Source of the DNA: an uncultured Bacteroidales bacterium
GTDB taxonomy: Bacteria > Bacteroidota > Bacteroidia > Bacteroidales > P3
DNA length: 5,135 nucleotides
Assembly (NCBI GenBank): GCA_947177845.1
Contig: CAMWVZ010000082.1
Span: 1-5,135 of the forward strand
Reading direction: 5' to 3'
Positions within the stretch are counted from its first letter, which is position 1. Each line of letters starts with the position of its first letter. The notes beneath the pieces are model-generated. The model was not told where the DNA came from. It searched no databases and was given only the letters and a program-made list of their open reading frames with translations. The position numbers and the translations under genes were made by a program. Positions 4,443 to 5,135 of the stretch are shown here, piece by piece.

Positions 4443-5135
4443 TTATTCTGAAACGCAAACAACGCGGAAGCCGATGTTGGTGGAGCTGAAGGTGGGTGTG
4501 GGGGTGGCGCGGTAGGCGACACGGCAGCGGAAGGGTTTGTCGATATAACTGCCGCCGCGGGCTACGCGGTAGGGACTGGTGGGCGCGCCCGTGGGGTTGT
4601 CGGTATCTTCGGGGTCATACAAATCGTAGTTATCCGAGCAATATTCGTAGACATTGCCGCTCATATCGTAAAGACCCAATTCGTTGGGCTTCTTGAGGCC
4701 TACCTTGTGCAATCTCCGGACGGTATCCGCATACGACCAAGCCACCTCGAGCAGACTATCGCTTCCGCTGAATCGGCCGGGCACGTCCTTGCGGCCGCCA
4801 CGGGCGGCGTATTCCCATTGGGCTTCGGTGGGAAGCGCGTATTTCTTGCCCGTGCTTTCGCTCAACCTTTCGCAAAAGGCCGTGGCTTCCTTCCAAGAGA
4901 TGTAGTACATCGGGAAATCGGGGTCCTCCTCCGAGATGCCCAAATCAAGCTCCGCCTTGCCCCATTGTTCGCGGACATCGGTTCCCATGACACGCTCCCA
5001 TTGCTCCTGCGTTATCACAAACTTGCCGATATAAAAGGAATTCACCCTGACATCGCGCACCGGCAGTTCGTTGTCCTGCACCTCGTCTCCTTGGTCTTCG
5101 GTACCGCCCATCTTGAACGTGCCGCCCTCCACATA
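4443..5135 (-). CDS. FGE-sulfatase/SUMF1-domain protein, N-terminus outside the window
   Basis: The frame is open from the window's right edge (codon TAT, then VEGGTFKMGG) to TAA at 4445-4443, giving 230 visible residues. It aligns nearly without gaps to residues 42-270 of the lipoprotein at 2893-3705, a little over half identical by eye, so the missing part is probably about 41 residues including a lipoprotein signal. Counting the Val after that Tyr as residue 1, conserved landmarks are VITQEQWERVMG (39-50), YYISWKEATAFCERLS (76-91), LPTEAQWEYAARGG (100-113), PNELGLYDMSGNVYEYCSD (149-167), RVARGGSY (189-196) and GFRVV (221-225). One cysteine follows GGSY (FRC, residue 203), but the cysteine pair of true formylglycine-generating enzymes is not complete, so catalysis is doubtful. 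It runs towards the toxin-antitoxin operon on the same strand, and no terminator lies in the gap, so read-through is possible. Function is unknown; the promoter is out of view. Confidence 0.88.
   Translation of the reverse strand, partial: YVEGGTFKMGGTEDQGDEVQDNELPVRDVRVNSFYIGKFVITQEQWERVMGTDVREQWGKAELDLGISEEDPDFPMYYISWKEATAFCERLSESTGKKYALPTEAQWEYAARGGRKDVPGRFSGSDSLLEVAWSYADTVRRLHKVGLKKPNELGLYDMSGNVYEYCSDNYDLYDPEDTDNPTGAPTSPYRVARGGSYIDKPFRCRVAYRATPTPTFSSTNIGFRVVCVSE

Noticed and set aside
1..5135. tRNA or rRNA genes, CRISPR arrays, transposases, reverse transcriptase
   Set aside because: No cloverleaf-like sequence, no regularly spaced direct repeats and no open frame with such domains was seen on either strand.

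Overview
The window looks like a chromosomal segment of a Bacteroidota bacterium, most likely a Bacteroidales gut-type organism. Three things point there: the ribosomal protein and RNA polymerase alpha sequences, the near-absence of Shine-Dalgarno sequences before strongly expressed genes, and two intergenic promoters that fit the Bacteroidetes sigma-ABfr pattern (TTTG or TTG, about 20 nt, then TAnnTTTG). I cannot assign a genus.

Bases 1-2635 are the distal end of the conserved S10/spc/alpha ribosomal operon on the + strand: rpsK (5' end cut by the window), rpsD, rpoA and rplQ. Gaps between genes are short (32, 41 and 8 nt) and no internal promoter is convincing. It ends in a strong intrinsic terminator (2570-2604) followed by a second, weaker hairpin with a T-run (2611-2635). 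The genes encode 30S proteins S11 and S4, 50S protein L17 and the RNA polymerase alpha subunit, so this part is housekeeping.

Bases 2636-2892 are an AT-rich intergenic region holding a perfect 20-bp inverted repeat around a 74-nt centre, then a good promoter. This promoter drives a lipoprotein gene (2893-3705) whose mature part is a single FGE-sulfatase/SUMF1 (C-type-lectin-like fold) domain. The gene ends before an 18-bp perfect hairpin (3761-3800) that can terminate transcription from both sides.

Bases 3837-4443 on the - strand hold a compact type II toxin-antitoxin module: a ribbon-helix-helix antitoxin, then a YafQ/RelE-type mRNA interferase toxin overlapping it by ATGA. It has its own promoter with a palindrome over the -7 box. 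Upstream of it on the same strand lies a second SUMF1-domain gene (4443-5135, 5' end outside the window), a clear paralogue of the first. The accessory part is therefore two SUMF1 paralogues in convergent orientation with a toxin-antitoxin cassette between them.

I did not find a clearly new system. The most interesting leads are the C-termini of the two SUMF1 proteins, which resemble variable regions targeted by diversity-generating retroelements (no reverse transcriptase or template repeat is in the window), the inverted repeat upstream of the lipoprotein promoter, and a duplicated in-frame tail motif just past the rplQ stop codon.
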